A stretch of DNA of 64,000 nucleotides from Larus michahellis (taxonomy: Eukaryota; Chordata; Aves; Charadriiformes; Laridae). Location: NCBI RefSeq assembly GCF_964199755.1, contig NC_133899.1, positions 310,001 to 374,000 of the forward strand, written 5' to 3'. Below the pieces are notes generated by a model, which was not told where the DNA came from, did not search any database, and saw only the letters and a list, made by a program, of their open reading frames with translations. Positions within the stretch are counted from its first letter, which is position 1; each line of letters opens with the position of its first letter. Below are positions 1 through 12,500 of the stretch, one piece after another. The position numbers and the translations under genes were made by a program.

Positions 1-1723
1 GTGAAAATAGTGCACAACTGAACTCCATAATATGTATAGTTTTGTATATAATAGTACATGCTTCTGAAGAACATAACCCTTACACAGTGGAGTGCAGAAA
101 ACAGCCCACCTAAATATCATGGAAACTCCACCTGCACCATTAGAGCTGTTGTACCCCTTGGTTTCCATACACAAAAGACCATGACTCCACACCAGGGGAG
201 ACAGTGTAAGTGCATACCTTATACAAGTCTGATCTAAACGGCAGCAGTAATATCTGGGCACTCACTGAAGCAAAAGTGTATAGACACAAGATGTGTTACT
301 GGCATCATAGGACAAAACACAGGACATACCAAATTTCTCCGAGGAAGACAATTCCGAAGTCGTTAATGTACTATCAGGCAAATCAAAGCTGTACTCTGCC
401 CACTGTTGAGCCCAGCACCCAGAAGCAGGAATTGGAGAGCACAAGTCAGTGCAGATGCCAAAAGCCACACCTCAAGACTCTTACACTGGCCACCAAGGAA
501 AGCTTTCTCAGCTCTCCCATGCCTAGCTCTAGCAGCTAATGGGGCTTTCAAGTCCCCGACAGAGGTAATTCTCTCCAGCACACTCACTGAGCGTGCAAAG
601 TGTTAGGCTATATCACAGTGTATTTTCCTCTAGTACAGAGAGCAGCATGCATAGATTCCTGTTGCTGTACCCATACAAAAAGGCAACACAGAGCAACACA
701 GAGACATGCAAGCCAGCAGCATCAGCAGAGTGAGGCAGTGTTAGGGCTGCAGCATTCAGCTCTCTGTCACATACTCCTGACAGCTACTACAGCTTAGCAA
801 TACCGAGGGCCCTCTCATCAACCTTGCTTTCAGCTGTCTACAGAAATTTGTTTTCCTCTTTCCAGTCCAAACTCCAAACGTGACTCCAGCCACAAAGCTG
901 GGTATGAATAAGGTCATAGCTTCAGTCCCCCCAACTTCGCTCTGCTGCAGTCAGTCAACAAAAGCCATATATGTGCAGTTTCCCCTTTGCAGCCAAACAT
1001 CCATACATGTCTCTTAGCTCCACTAACATCTCACTGTAGCCTGCCCACAAGAAGTGCTGATGTACAGCATCTTCAGCCCTTTCACTATGAAACAAATGCC
1101 AGGGTCTTGACAATGCTGGAGACACAAAGATCTGTCCTATCAGTTCAGTCCAAGAAAGATCTGACAGATAGAATTTATCTGTCCAGTAAATTACTTATCC
1201 ACTGCCCGTTCCCTACAAGGAAAGAACAAATGGTTTATTTAAATTATCTGGCAGGAAACTGAGGTACAGTGAGCTTAAGTAACATCTCCAAGGCCAGTCA
1301 GTTGAGTCTGTGATAGGGCCCAGGACTTCCTGGCTTTCACCTACACACTCAAACCATCTTACCTAGAACTTCCTTTGCTACCCAAGATGGGCCAGGGCCC
1401 TGGAGTCATGTTTCTTAGTATACTAACTTGCACTTGTGACAGTGTGAATGCAAAGCACAGCTACAGACCCTGCACATACACACCTACCTTTTACAGCATT
1501 GGTTGTTTGTTCAAGTCTATCCCTGTCCTGCCATGCCAGGACACAGACAGCTCCCCTGATGCACAGAGCTGAGTTTCTCTTCTTACAGTCCCTAAGACGA
1601 AACGTGAATAACGACCATTCCCCCACAAACTGCACCTTTTCATCATTCCCCTCCTCCCCATCTCACTTCACGACAATCCAACTAGGGCAAGGATCCCACA
1701 AAGCTGTGTAACATAATACTCAC
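1..1723 (-). other. ZNF821 intron, no exon seen
   Basis: Sequence downstream, on the minus strand, of the first ZNF821 coding exon. No open frame in either direction resembles a protein I recognise. The only structured element is the old CORE-SINE near 1230-1370, listed separately. Confidence 0.5.
1228..1372 (-). repeat. Old CORE-SINE (MIR-like) copy
   Basis: The stretch 'ggaaactgaggtacag', followed by 'cttaagtaacatctccaagg' and then a 'gggcccaggacttcctgg'-like end, matches the complement of the MIR/CORE-SINE core. It is diverged, as expected for an old amniote insertion, so the boundaries are approximate. Confidence 0.6.
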
Positions 1724-1774
1724 AGTGAACTTTGTTAGGAGTGGTCTGTTTCCGACGGGACATGTTTCCCTGAC
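1724..1774 (-). CDS. ZNF821: ZNF821 first coding exon (partial gene)
   Basis: Read on the minus strand, a polypyrimidine stretch ending CCCAG (acceptor at 1775-1776) is followed by a short leader and an ATG at 1763-1761. It encodes MSRRKQTTPNKVH and the first base of the next codon, then a GTGAGT donor begins at 1723. This matches the remembered N-terminus of the zinc-finger protein ZNF821 (MSRRKQTNPNKVHW) with one change, and the split tryptophan codon falls at the junction. Position supports the call, since in mammals ZNF821 is the divergent neighbour of IST1. The remaining exons, with the C2H2 fingers and the charged C-terminal repeats, would lie left of base 1. I found none in 1-1723, which I read as intron. 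Only 13 residues are visible, so confidence rests on the motif together with synteny. Confidence 0.75.
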
Positions 1775-2639
1775 CTGGGAGCACAGAGTGTTCGTTCCCT
1801 CAGCAGAGGGCTCACCTGAGAAGAGAAGAGCCTGTCACGCACACCACTGGAACCTTCTGAGCTTCTGGTCAAACACAGTTTACTGTCTCAGGGTCACTCT
1901 CCACCCTTCTGCCTACAGTGCTCGTTCTGCATCACCACAGCCGTATTCAGTGCCAGCATCCAACACAATCCACAAGCATTTCACAAACCACCGTGTAGCA
2001 GGCAGTCCCACCCAGTTCTCAAGCAAACTTACAAGCAATCCTGTCCCCAGCACTCAAAAAGCTGAGTGCCCCACTTCAAGAGTGACTGCAATCTCAGTCC
2101 ACCCTTCTCCCTCCTGTCCATTCCCACAGCTGACAGGACAAGAGCCTAATCAAACCCGCAGACCCTGCCCTATCTCCGTCCTCCCACCCAGAGGGGACAC
2201 AAGGCCCCATCGTGTCCAGAAGGCTGGTGTCAGCCACCAGATAACCCAGCCCAGGCAGACAAGGGAACTGGCCACCCTATGGTCACAGCTCCAGACATGG
2301 TGGCAGCAGCTGACTTGATGGTGTGGCCAGCCCAAGGGACAGGTCTTGTCCCAGACAGACGCCCCTCAAAGAGGCTGACCTCATGGCCCTTGCAGACAGG
2401 CACAGGGAGAGGGAAACAGCAGGGCTGCTGCACCCTTCCTGCTGCCAGGACAGCGGCAGGGACAGGGACAGGCGGGAGGGGGACACACTGCCTGCCCTCC
2501 CTCGGGAGGGACCATCGACACCCCACCTCGCATGGGGAGGGACGCACCTCCCTTGTCCCTCACAGGTGGAGCCACACCGACCCCCTCAAACTTCACAAGG
2601 GGGGAAACATCGACTCCTCATCCTCAGAGGAAGGAATCA

Positions 2640-3130
2640 ACCCCAACAGTCCCCTCAGGCAGACAGACAGACAAGAGGTGGAGCTCAATCCACTTCCCCC
2701 AACAGATGGACACAGGGATCCCATCAGTCAGACACAGGGATCCTGTCAGCCTCCCACCGACACACGGACACAGGGATCCCCTCAGCATCCCACAGACACA
2801 GGGATCCCGCAGCCTCCTCAGACAGACGGACACAGGGATGTCATCAGTCTCCCACCAACAGACGGACACAGGGATCCCGACAGACAGACACGGGGATCCC
2901 ATCGTCCTCCCACCAACAGACGGACACAGGGATCCCGACAGACAGACACGGGGATCCCATCGGCCTCCCATCAACAGACGGACACAGGGATCCCGCAGCC
3001 TCCTCAGGCAGACGGACACAGGGATCCCCTCAGCCTGCCACCGACAGACGGAGGGATCCAGCCGGCAGTCCCCGCGCACGGGAGGTGGCAGGAGGGATCC
3101 AGCCCGCAAGCGGGCAGACACACGGACAAA
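2640..3130. repeat. Minisatellite with regular GGATCC sites
   Basis: Imperfect tandem copies of a unit built on 'acagacggacacagggatcc' alternate with 'cctcccaccaacagacgg'. Spacing varies between roughly 30 and 60 bases. The array keeps reading frames open on both strands, which explains the long ORFs seen here. It lies between the first coding exon of ZNF821 and the CpG island, so it is probably in ZNF821 intron 1. A weaker 'gacggacgg' rich tail continues to about 3440. Confidence 0.85.
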
Positions 3131-3353
3131 CGGACCGCGCTCCCCCGGCAGAGGGACGGACGGAAGAACCCAGCCCGGGCCCCCGAGGATGCCGACAGGC
3201 GACCGAGGGACCCATCCCGACATCCCGGACGGACAGACTGGCCCGGCCCCTGGCAGGCTGAGGGACCGACGCCGTCGCCCCTCAGGCGGACGGCGGGATC
3301 CGGCCCGCCCCTCGCGGACGGACGGCCCCGGCCCGCGGCCCGGCCCGCCTTAC

Positions 3354-4607
3354 CCGGTCCCGCTGCAGGCGCCGGGGAGCCGCAGACAGACAAAGGGCCG
3401 CCGGACAGACAGACGGGCAAGATGGCGGCGCCGCCAGAGCGCGCCGCGCGGGCACGGGCGCGGGCACAGGCACGGCCCCGGGAAGCCCCCGGCAGGGCAC
3501 GGCCACGGCACCCCACGGCCCGGCGGCGGCAGTGCCCCGCCGGCTGTCAAAGACCTCGCCTGCAGACCCCAGGGGCGGGCTTTTCATTCTCCGAAGCATC
3601 TCACCTGTTTTTCATGGATCCGTCCCAGCCAGCAGCTCCCGGCCGCCCGGAGGAGCTCATCCGCGCCGGTTACCGGTCTCCCGCACCCCGGCGCGCAGCC
3701 CGGGAAGCGGCGTCGAGCCCCGGGCCCCTCTGCTGGCAGCGGCCGAGCCCCACGCCCGCGTCGGGAAGCGGCTCTGCCTCTCTGCTACCGGAGCTCAGCA
3801 GAATCCCGCTTTCCCTGCAAGGTCAAAAAAAAAAAAAAAAAAAAAAAATCACGATTTTAGTATTAATTTAAAAGCCGCCACCGGCGTTACGAACTCATGC
3901 ACACGTTTAGACAGGACACCCCCCTCCCCGCACCGCAGAGCGGGGGGCTCAGGGCTGCTTTCCCCCGCGGGCCATCGGCATCCCCGGAGCAGCCGCCTCC
4001 ACGGGGGCCTGCGGGCACCGCCTGGCACTCGCCTCGGGCCAGCTTACCCTCGGGGCTACGGCGCCCCGGAAAAAGGCAGCGGCGAGACTGCAGCCCCCAG
4101 TACCGGGCTCAGGCTCAGCCCGACCCTCCCTCACCCAGGTGCCACGGCCCCCTGGTCCTCAGAGAACCGGAGACCCCTCCGCCCGCCCAGCGACTCGGCG
4201 CGGCGTCTTCAACCGAGCCGGCTGCCGTCCCCCGTAGAGGCGGGGCCGGCGGCAGGGGAGTAGCAGGCGGAACGCTGTGCTCCCGGAACCTCCGCGCCGG
4301 GCGGCAAGTGCCGGCGGGCTCCTATGAGAAGGACTATCACGCACCAAGGATCCCTCCGCTGGGTCATTTAGTCCCTCCGCGCCGCTCTCCTCACTTGTCC
4401 CACTGCCGCTTCTTTGCAGGGACGCCACCGCGTCGATACGGCAGGCACTTCTTGCGGCCTTGCCTCCGCAGCTACCGGAACAGCTCGGTCGTGTCCTGAG
4501 TAAGGAGTAGGGAGCACCGACTCCGTGGATTCCTCCGCACGCGGTGAGCTGGTCCGCTGAGGGACCCGCCATTTTGGGTGCCCGAAGCTTGCGCGGAGGG
4601 GCGGCCG
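3354..4607. promoter_or_regulatory. CpG-rich divergent promoter ZNF821/IST1
   Basis: The region is very GC- and CpG-rich. On minus, a good donor (GTAAGG, plus 3348-3353) could end a ZNF821 5'UTR exon just below an AAGATGGCGGC YY1-type site at 3419-3429. A second candidate minus donor (GTGAGA) is near 3600. On plus, a GTGAGT donor at 4608 ends a leader exon containing GCCATTTTGGG (a reverse YY1-type site, 4568-4578), the likely IST1 exon 1. Mammalian ZNF821 and IST1 are also divergent. A run of about 25 A at 3825-3848 interrupts the GC-rich sequence. The true start sites are not determined. Confidence 0.6.
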
Positions 4608-6555
4608 GTGAGTGGGGCTGCGGCTGTAGCGGCCGAGCTGGCGGCGATGGGGCGCTCTCGGTGGCCGAGAAGGTGCTGGTAGTGAGGGGGACGCCTTGCC
4701 CTAAATGCCCCCTGGGTGGGACGAGGGCAGCCCCCGAGCCTGCCCCGCCCCGTCCGCGCTGTGGGACGTTCCCTCGGCGCCAGTTCGCTGGGGACGGCAG
4801 CGGGGAGGAGGCAGAGGGGTCTCTGCCTCTCAGGCCCGTCGGGGCTGCTCGGTAAAGCGAATGCGGGGCCTCCTGAGTGCTTTTCTGAGGTAGCTCTGGC
4901 CATTGGGCAGCTAGGCGGCCAGTCTGGCTGGCGGACTAATGTACCTGGAAACAGCCCTAGCGCCAGGCTAATTGCTATACGAGTAAAGGTTAATCTCGGC
5001 CTGGTCAGAGTAGCAGCCCGTCTGCAGGAAGAGATGGGAAGGCAAGGTACAGGGAAGGAAGAATTGGATCAGCCTTTCTGCAGCAGGGTGGCCGAGAGCC
5101 TCATGCGGGGGAGTGGGGGCAACAAAACTTTTTAGAATGACAGCAGGATGGTTGTGAAAAAATGGCTGGGAGCTGGCTGCTGCTTAATGGCTGTGTTTTG
5201 AACTGGTTTGTTAAAACAGGTTGCTGTTAAACAGAATAGTTGTTTAACAGGTAATCTTACAGAGATATTGCAGCTTGCACTATAAAGTTATTTTAATGTT
5301 GTAGGAGCCTGTTCCAGTTACAGATGGGAAAAACTTGCTCTTTATGGCATCAGAGTTATATCAGTATATATATAATATCAGTATATATATTTTTGTATCG
5401 ATATTTTTTGAGCTTGGTTGGTTCTGTGCACCATTGAAATAACTGTATTGATGTGTGACTAGATCAGCTAAATAAACCACTAGTTATACACAAAATGCTG
5501 TCGCTATCTAAAAGTCTGCTCCAGTGTGTCCTTCGGGTACAAGCCAAGATCTTTGTATGTGATAGCTCTTAAGAAAGGATCTTTTGATGAACAGTTCTTG
5601 GCATAACAAAATGCTGTACTAAAGTGTCTTCTGAGTTAATTTGCTGTAGGACTAATGAGTTGAACTGGCTTATGAGAGACTGGAGAAGTGCCAGAGCACG
5701 TGTTCGGGAAGGAGGAGGAGTGCGGGGAATATGGAATGGCAACTTTTTCCTTATGATGACAGGACTGTTACAACCTTAGTTTGTACGGTCCTTGGGTGAA
5801 TCATAGAGCTCTTTTACAACTTGCATATTAATTGGGCTGAGGTCGGTTTGGTTCTTGTAGCTGACTTCATGTTTCTTTAGAAAAGTGGGTTTGTCAGTGA
5901 AGTAACACAGAGAGAGGGGATTTGACTGTATGATGGTTGTCGCAGATGGCATCTTGAAGAAAGCATGCCTTCTAGCAGCTGTGCTGTTTATTGTGAAATT
6001 TGAGGGGTTTTCACACTTGGGCTTATTAGAAATCTAGGGCTGAATGGAACCTCGAAATATCATCTCAGTAAGCTCAGCTTACTGAACTGAGGCACAGTCA
6101 CATTTTCCTAGGCCACTGCTGGTAGATGTTTGTCTAACATTCTTAGAACTTTATGCGCATCAATGGCTAGTGTCACTTGTCCAGATTAAATAGACCCAGG
6201 CCTTTAACTTGTTTTGGCATATGTTTTCTAACCCTATTATTATTTATGGAGTAGTGCCAGTTTTTTATCATTTTGCATCTGTTTCTGGGATTGAGATTCC
6301 ATCTGTCAGAATGGGAATATCCAGGAAGTTTCTATTCTGTGTCATCCTTGGTTAGGTGTAGGTTTGTAGGTAGGAAAGGGAATAATGCGTGCTGTAGGTC
6401 TGGTAATTTTTAAATAACCAGATTCAGGAATAGCAGGCCTGTGCTGTTTGTTTGGAGAAATTGGTGTTTTTTTCCCCAAGTAAAACAGTGACTAGTGTCC
6501 TTCTGGTGTGACCAACAGCTCCTGGTTCCAATAACCTTCCCCTCTTCTCCCACAG
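4608..6555 (+). other. IST1 intron 1
   Basis: Intron between the candidate IST1 leader exon and the first coding exon. No coding exon is seen. It contains a small TA-rich tract (5358-5395) and an old CR1 fragment near 6036-6260. Confidence 0.6.
6036..6260 (-). repeat. Old degenerate CR1 3' fragment
   Basis: The words 'ggaacctcgaaatatcatct' and 'agatgtttgtctaacattct' resemble the complement of CR1 3' ends ('ggaagggacct...gatcatct' and 'aggtgtttgtctaacctg'). It is strongly diverged, lies inside IST1 intron 1, and has approximate limits. Confidence 0.45.
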
Positions 6556-6567
6556 AAAGTGCTTATC

Positions 6568-9500
6568 ATGTTGGGCTCTGGGTTCAAGGCTGAGCGCTTG
6601 CGAGTCAACCTGCGCCTTGTCATCAATCGCCTCAAACTGCTGGAGAAAAAGAAGAGTGAGTATTTGAGGGGGCAGATGTAATGCAGGTGTGACTGGGGAT
6701 GCTTTTGGGGCTCAGGAGACACGAGGAGAAGATTTTTCTGGAGTCAAGGTACTTTCATGGGCCAAGTATGGAGTAGCCTTTTGCTCTTCCTTGCTGGACC
6801 CAGGCCTTGCAGTCTGCCCCAATGTGCAAGTACCCGGAGGAGCAGGCTGGCCACAATGTGTCCTCTGTCCACCTTCCTGGCAGGTGTTAGAGTGCAGTTT
6901 ATGGGGTGGTAGCTGTGGGCCCTGTGTGGAAGGACATGCCGGTTTGTCCCGGGGGGACCTTTCCTGGGCCTTCTGTGCCCACAACATAGTAGGGAACTTC
7001 CTGGGTGCCGTGGGAGGCTCTCCCCACCTGTGCTGTACTGCCCTGCCCAGACACAGATAAGATCCATGGTTCTGATTGACTCTGCAGGGAAGTTGAAGGT
7101 GTGGGAGTGTTTGTAGCGGCTAAAAGCTCACTTTCCTTTCTGCCGTGAGTTGGTGTGCTAGAACATAGACACAAGGGCCCCACCAAGCCATGTCTCAGTG
7201 TCATGCACTGTAGAGCCTCAATGAAGGAGAGAGAGAAACTCATGATGGCTTTGTGCATGGTGGGACTGTGGGTGGGTATGGAGGCAACAGCCCCTGCCAG
7301 CCCAGTGACTGGCCTTGGGGATATGTGCTGTAGCGGAGTTGGCCCAGAAGGCAAGGAAGGAGATTGCAGATTATCTGGCAGCTGGAAAAGATGAGCGTGC
7401 CAGGATTCGTGTGGAGCACATCATCCGTGAAGATTATCTTGTGGAGGCCATGGAGATCCTGGAGCTGTACTGCGATCTGCTGCTAGCCCGCTTTGGCTTG
7501 ATTCAGTCCATGAAGTAAGCTCTGACCTAGAGGGTATGCTGTGGGAGAGGGTCCAGACCCCCTGGGCTCAGGGAGGGCTACTGCTGGGGGCAGGCCTGGG
7601 ATACAGAAGGGCACCTGTTTGTCCTGGTGTCCTAGGGCCTCCAGAGACCTCTTCTTCCCCAGGCAGGGAAGTCTCTGGAGCCTGGCATGGAGGATGGGGC
7701 CATTCAGTCTAAGCAGATTGAGGGCAGCAAAGACTCCTTGTGGAGATAGGATTGCCTTTTGTTTTGCTTAGGGAGCTGGACTCTGGCCTGGCAGAAGCAG
7801 TATCTACACTGATTTGGGCTGCACCACGACTCCAGTCAGAAGTGGCTGAGTTGAAGATTGTGAGTAGGGTTATTTGAGGGGTGTTACACGTGGAGGGTGG
7901 GGGTGATGCTGCTAGAAGCTGGTGGAAGCTTGTGTCCGGGACTCTGTGTCATTAAGGCAGATGGAGACCCCAGTATAGGTGTCCCTGGAGCATCAAGGAT
8001 GGCTAAGGCTGCTCAGCAGGGGTGCTCAGTGGCAGAAATGAGGGCAACGGGTGGGGAGGTATATCATCTGTAGGGGCTACAGCAGATGTGCAGTGTGTGG
8101 TGGGGGAAAGCAAGGGTGTGCATGTTCCCAGAGTTTCTCTCCTGCTGCAGGTTGCTGACCAGCTGTGTGCCAAGTACAGTAAGGAGTATGGGAAGCTGTG
8201 CCGGACAAACCAGATTGGGACAGTCAATGACAGGGTAATGAACTGGTGGAATAGCTGCAGCCAGCTGGAGCTGGCAGGACAGATACACCTGCTTTAGCTT
8301 TCTGCCCCTTTTTCTTGTGGCCAGTGGCTGAGGCCTGTGGCTCACTGCAGAGTAGGGTGGGCCAGATGTGCTGCTGGGGGACCTGCCTGCATTGGAGCAT
8401 GGGAACATAGTGCTGAGGTCCCTGGCAGGTGTGGCCTTGCTGTGCTGGCTGTGGATGGAGAGGAGCAGAGCACATGGAGCCCTGGACTGTGGTTGCCAGC
8501 AGCCTCCTCTGCAGCAGTGCCGTATGGGGAGGGAAGGCCTCCCCAGGCCTGCACTGTGCTCCCCACAGCAGGTGGCCCTGGCTGGGATAGAGGTCTGATG
8601 TGCCGCACTGTCCCAGTCCTGCTGAGTGTCTCTGCACCCCTGTGTTCCAGTTGATGCACAAGCTGAGCGTGGAGGCGCCGCCCAAGATTCTGGTGGAGAG
8701 ATACCTCATCGAGATTGCCAAGAACTACAATGTACCCTATGAGCCTGACTCAGTGGTGATGGTGAGTGAGGCACCTGCAAGTCTGGAGCTTCTTTCTATG
8801 TTCCAGTCGTTGAAATGTCCTGCTAGTGCTCTGCAGGCATTCAGAGCACAGGGCTGTGGCATTGCAGCAAACTTGGTGGTAATTCTGCTTTAGTATCTTC
8901 TAGACAGACCTAGAATAACAGGATCTCTGCTCTTTCCCACAGTCCTATGGCATGTGGCTGTAGTTAGTCATGCCATAGTCTGATTCCTGTTCTGATTTCC
9001 ATTAATATCACTGTGTAGCTGCTGTCTGTTTTGTGCTTGTGTTGTGTCCTTGTTGCATTGTCCCATCTTGTCCAGGGACAAATGCTGCATCTAATGCTGT
9101 TCAGAGGACTGTGATCAGAATAGAGATGTGTTGGTGAGCAGAATTCTTCCACCATGTCCAGGCTGAAGCCCCTGCAGGCGGAGAGGCAGATCTGATTGAT
9201 GTGGGATTCACAGATGATGTGAAGAAGGGTGGCCCTGGAGGGGGAGGAGGTGGTGGATTTACAGCCCCAATGATTGGTCATGATGGATTAGTACCCATGC
9301 CGGTAATGATGCCTATGCCTATGCCCATGCCAACACCAAATCCGCCCGTCTCCTATCCACCTCCAAAGGGACCGGTAAGTGCCTTTGCTTTGTCTGTTCC
9401 CTTTTTCTATGGAAGATTCCAGTTGTGGTGTTTAGCCCTGTGCCTGATGGTTGGGAGGTGTTTGTACCTGATAGCTTGATGTGTCAGAAGGCCGTCATGT

Positions 9501-12500
9501 TGCTGTGAGACTGCATGGGTTGGAAATTGTTGGCAGTGCAGCTGAAGCTTCATGTTGCTTCTTGACTGTGGAAGTTCCTACCCCTGTTCTCCAGCCAGCC
9601 CTCTTTGCCTTCAGGGAACAGAGGAGTCCAGACTTAACTCCTGAGGCAGTCTTCTGACTGTCAGGCTTTTGACCAGGGGTTGGAGCTGCACTTTGAAGTT
9701 GCTAGGCTGGTAGTGTGCCAAGATTCAGTCAAGGAAATCAGGTGAGTTTTGTGGGGTGGGAACGGCATAGAAAAATGCAGAAGTGCCCTGCCTTCAGACC
9801 TGCAAGGGAAGGGACGGGACCAGGTCAATGGCTCTTGGAGATGATTTGTTGCAAGGGTGGAAGGTGGGAGCTGAAGAGAGCACTGTTTTCTGAATTCAGT
9901 CATGTACAGGGTATCTGTGTAGACTGGAGAGTGGCAGAAGAGTGGGGTGGCTTGGAATCTGAATATGGTCTCAGCAAGGCTGCACTGTTTTTTTTGTGGA
10001 AAATTTGGGCCCAGTATCATCAGCTGGCTGAGGGTCCAGGCGTAAATATGCTGAGGACTTGTGTCAAGTCTAGGGTTTCAAGGTATAGTTGTGTTACAAG
10101 TAAGGGTAGTACAAAGCCTTGAGTGAGCCAGAGATCTCTTTCCTCTTTTGTGATACTGCACTTAGGAGAAATGGCTCAGGTATGCTTAAGGCAGGGTATT
10201 ACCCTTTGTCTCCTGGTACTTCTTGTGCCTTGAAAGGTGAAGTGTTTAGTCGTAGAATCATAGGGTCGGAAGGGACCTCTGGAGATCATCTAGTCCAACC
10301 CCTCTGCCAGAGCAGGGTCACCTAGAGCAGGTTACACAGGAATGTGTCCGGGCAGGTTTTGGATGTCTCCAGAGTTGGAGACTCCACCACCTCTCTGGGC
10401 AGCCTGTTCCAGTGCTCTGCCACCCTCAAAGGAAAGAAGTTCCTCCTCATGTTTAGGTGGAACTTCCTATGCTCAAGTTTGTGCCCATTACCTCTTGTCC
10501 TCTAGTCATGCTGGTTCTTTAGAATAACCCACAGTCCTGTTAGCTGTGTCTGGTTGCTCTGGTGTGTCTGGTGACTCATCTGACTTGATGCTTGAGAATC
10601 TTTTCCTAGCAAGTATAAACTGTATCAGGTTGGGTACTTGCCTGCATTTATCTTAGACTACTGCTTTCTCTGACTCCCATGGCAGCTGTAGGTGTAGTGT
10701 GTCCCATGGCTGCTCTCCCAGGTGAGTACTCTGATGCACGACTCTAATCTTTCTGTACAGGAGAACTTCAATGGCCTGCCAGTGGGGACCTACCAGCCTT
10801 TCAGTAACATCTGTCCACCACCAATTCCAGCAACTCCACCAACATATGAGTCTGTAAGTGCCTGAGCTGAATTACCATTGTGGGCAGCAGAGGGAATGTC
10901 AAAAAGAGTGCAGTGGTAGTCACGGAAAAGGCAAATGTTCATGAAGCACATTACTGTCAACATTTGGAGCTTTTGGGGTGGTGCTTGGCATTGCTTACGG
11001 GGATGGTGAATCACTGAGTGCATGTGATGGGAGAATGACTTGTGAGCAGAAGTTCCTCATTCTGTTGTGTGCTTGGGCTGCAAAGGAAAGCCAAGATCTA
11101 TTTTACTGCATTGTTAAAATGGTGATAAACAGCTAACAAGTAGAGTCCACAAATTCCAGGGGTTTTTGCAATGTGAGGGGTTTATCACCTTCAGTCTGTT
11201 TAGTTAATGGCTTTTGAACTAATTCATAGTTAGCCTGGATGAACATTTTGGCTGACCCAGATGATGTGTGTTTAAACACTCCTCCTTTCCCAGACTTTTC
11301 TCAGTCCTTGGGGACAGCAAAGGAGAGGCTGAAGTCTTCTCGTTCTGTGCTTGCCTATGTTTTTGCTGCTGCAGTTATGATCATGCCTCTCATTTTGCTT
11401 TCAGTGACTTGCTGCTTGTTTCTGCTGTATCCTGAGTAGGGATGAGTGTAGCCAAGCACCTGTGTGTGCTAACACCTTGTACTAGCTGCACAGCAGGCTT
11501 TGAGTCCAGGAGATGCAAGCACAGATGCAGCAGTTATTTGCAGGGTAGAGATAGATGGCACTGACTGCAGCCCACAGGAATGATGAGTTATACCAGCACA
11601 ACTGACCATGCCATGGGCCTTCGTCCCAACCAGACCAAGACCTGAGATGGGGTCATTTTGTACCTTGCGGCTGGTTACAAGGACCTATCTGTTGCTTATG
11701 AAAGAAAGGAAGGAGTAGCTGTGATTACGTGGATGAAGAGGGCAGTCTTCTCCCACTTATGTCCTTGATAAATGTTTTAGACCTGCTAGTGGATATGCTC
11801 TGTTTATCCAGTTATAGAGTATGGCCAGTGAAGCTGCTTTGATTGACAGGGAGGGAGAGGAAACTCAAAGCACTGCCTCCTTTTCTTGGGAAGAGAGGCA
11901 GATTCTTCCGAGTGTGCTGGAAGCCAGGCTCATTGTAGGGGAGGGGTGAGGTACGCGTTACTCTGCATGGGTGTGGCTGCTGTTGCCCATGAGCAGCACC
12001 CACACATCTGTGTGATTCTGTGCCTGGTAGGAGAGAGCACTGTAGTAACTGAGAGTCTTTTCCAGATTGATGAGCCTAACACTGACAAGGAAACTGCTGC
12101 ACCAGCCGCTGGTGAGTATGTCAGGAGGTACGGGAAACCTAGGGTAGTATGGGGCTGCAGTTAGCTTTCCATATGGGGAACAATGTGTAGAACTCAACAC
12201 ATCTTGAGAGCAGGATTTGAGTTTAGAGAGGACTCTGATGGAAATGGAGAGTATCCTCTCGAAACTGGGAGGATCCAGACTTCCACTGGGAAGCTCAAGA
12301 ACTAGAGTTTGACTTCCAAGTCAGTACTGAGTCTCCAGCTTAAGCTGTCTCGTCAGACCGGGTATAGGACATTGCAGGGTAAAATGAGAAAGCAACAGCT
12401 CTAAGGGATAATATATTTTTTACACAGCATAAATAATATTGTTCTGCAGCAACAGAATGAGAGAAGTAAGCACTGAGAGGGTAGGTAGGTTTGTATTAAT

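Noticed and set aside
2279-3871. 530-codon plus-strand ORF and overlapping long ORFs on both strands
   Set aside because: Produced by the GGATCC minisatellite and CpG-rich sequence; no domain, repeated peptide units, and it runs through the ZNF821/IST1 promoter into a poly-A run.
5358-5400. TA-rich tract as a promoter or origin
   Set aside because: Simple sequence inside IST1 intron 1 with no supporting context.
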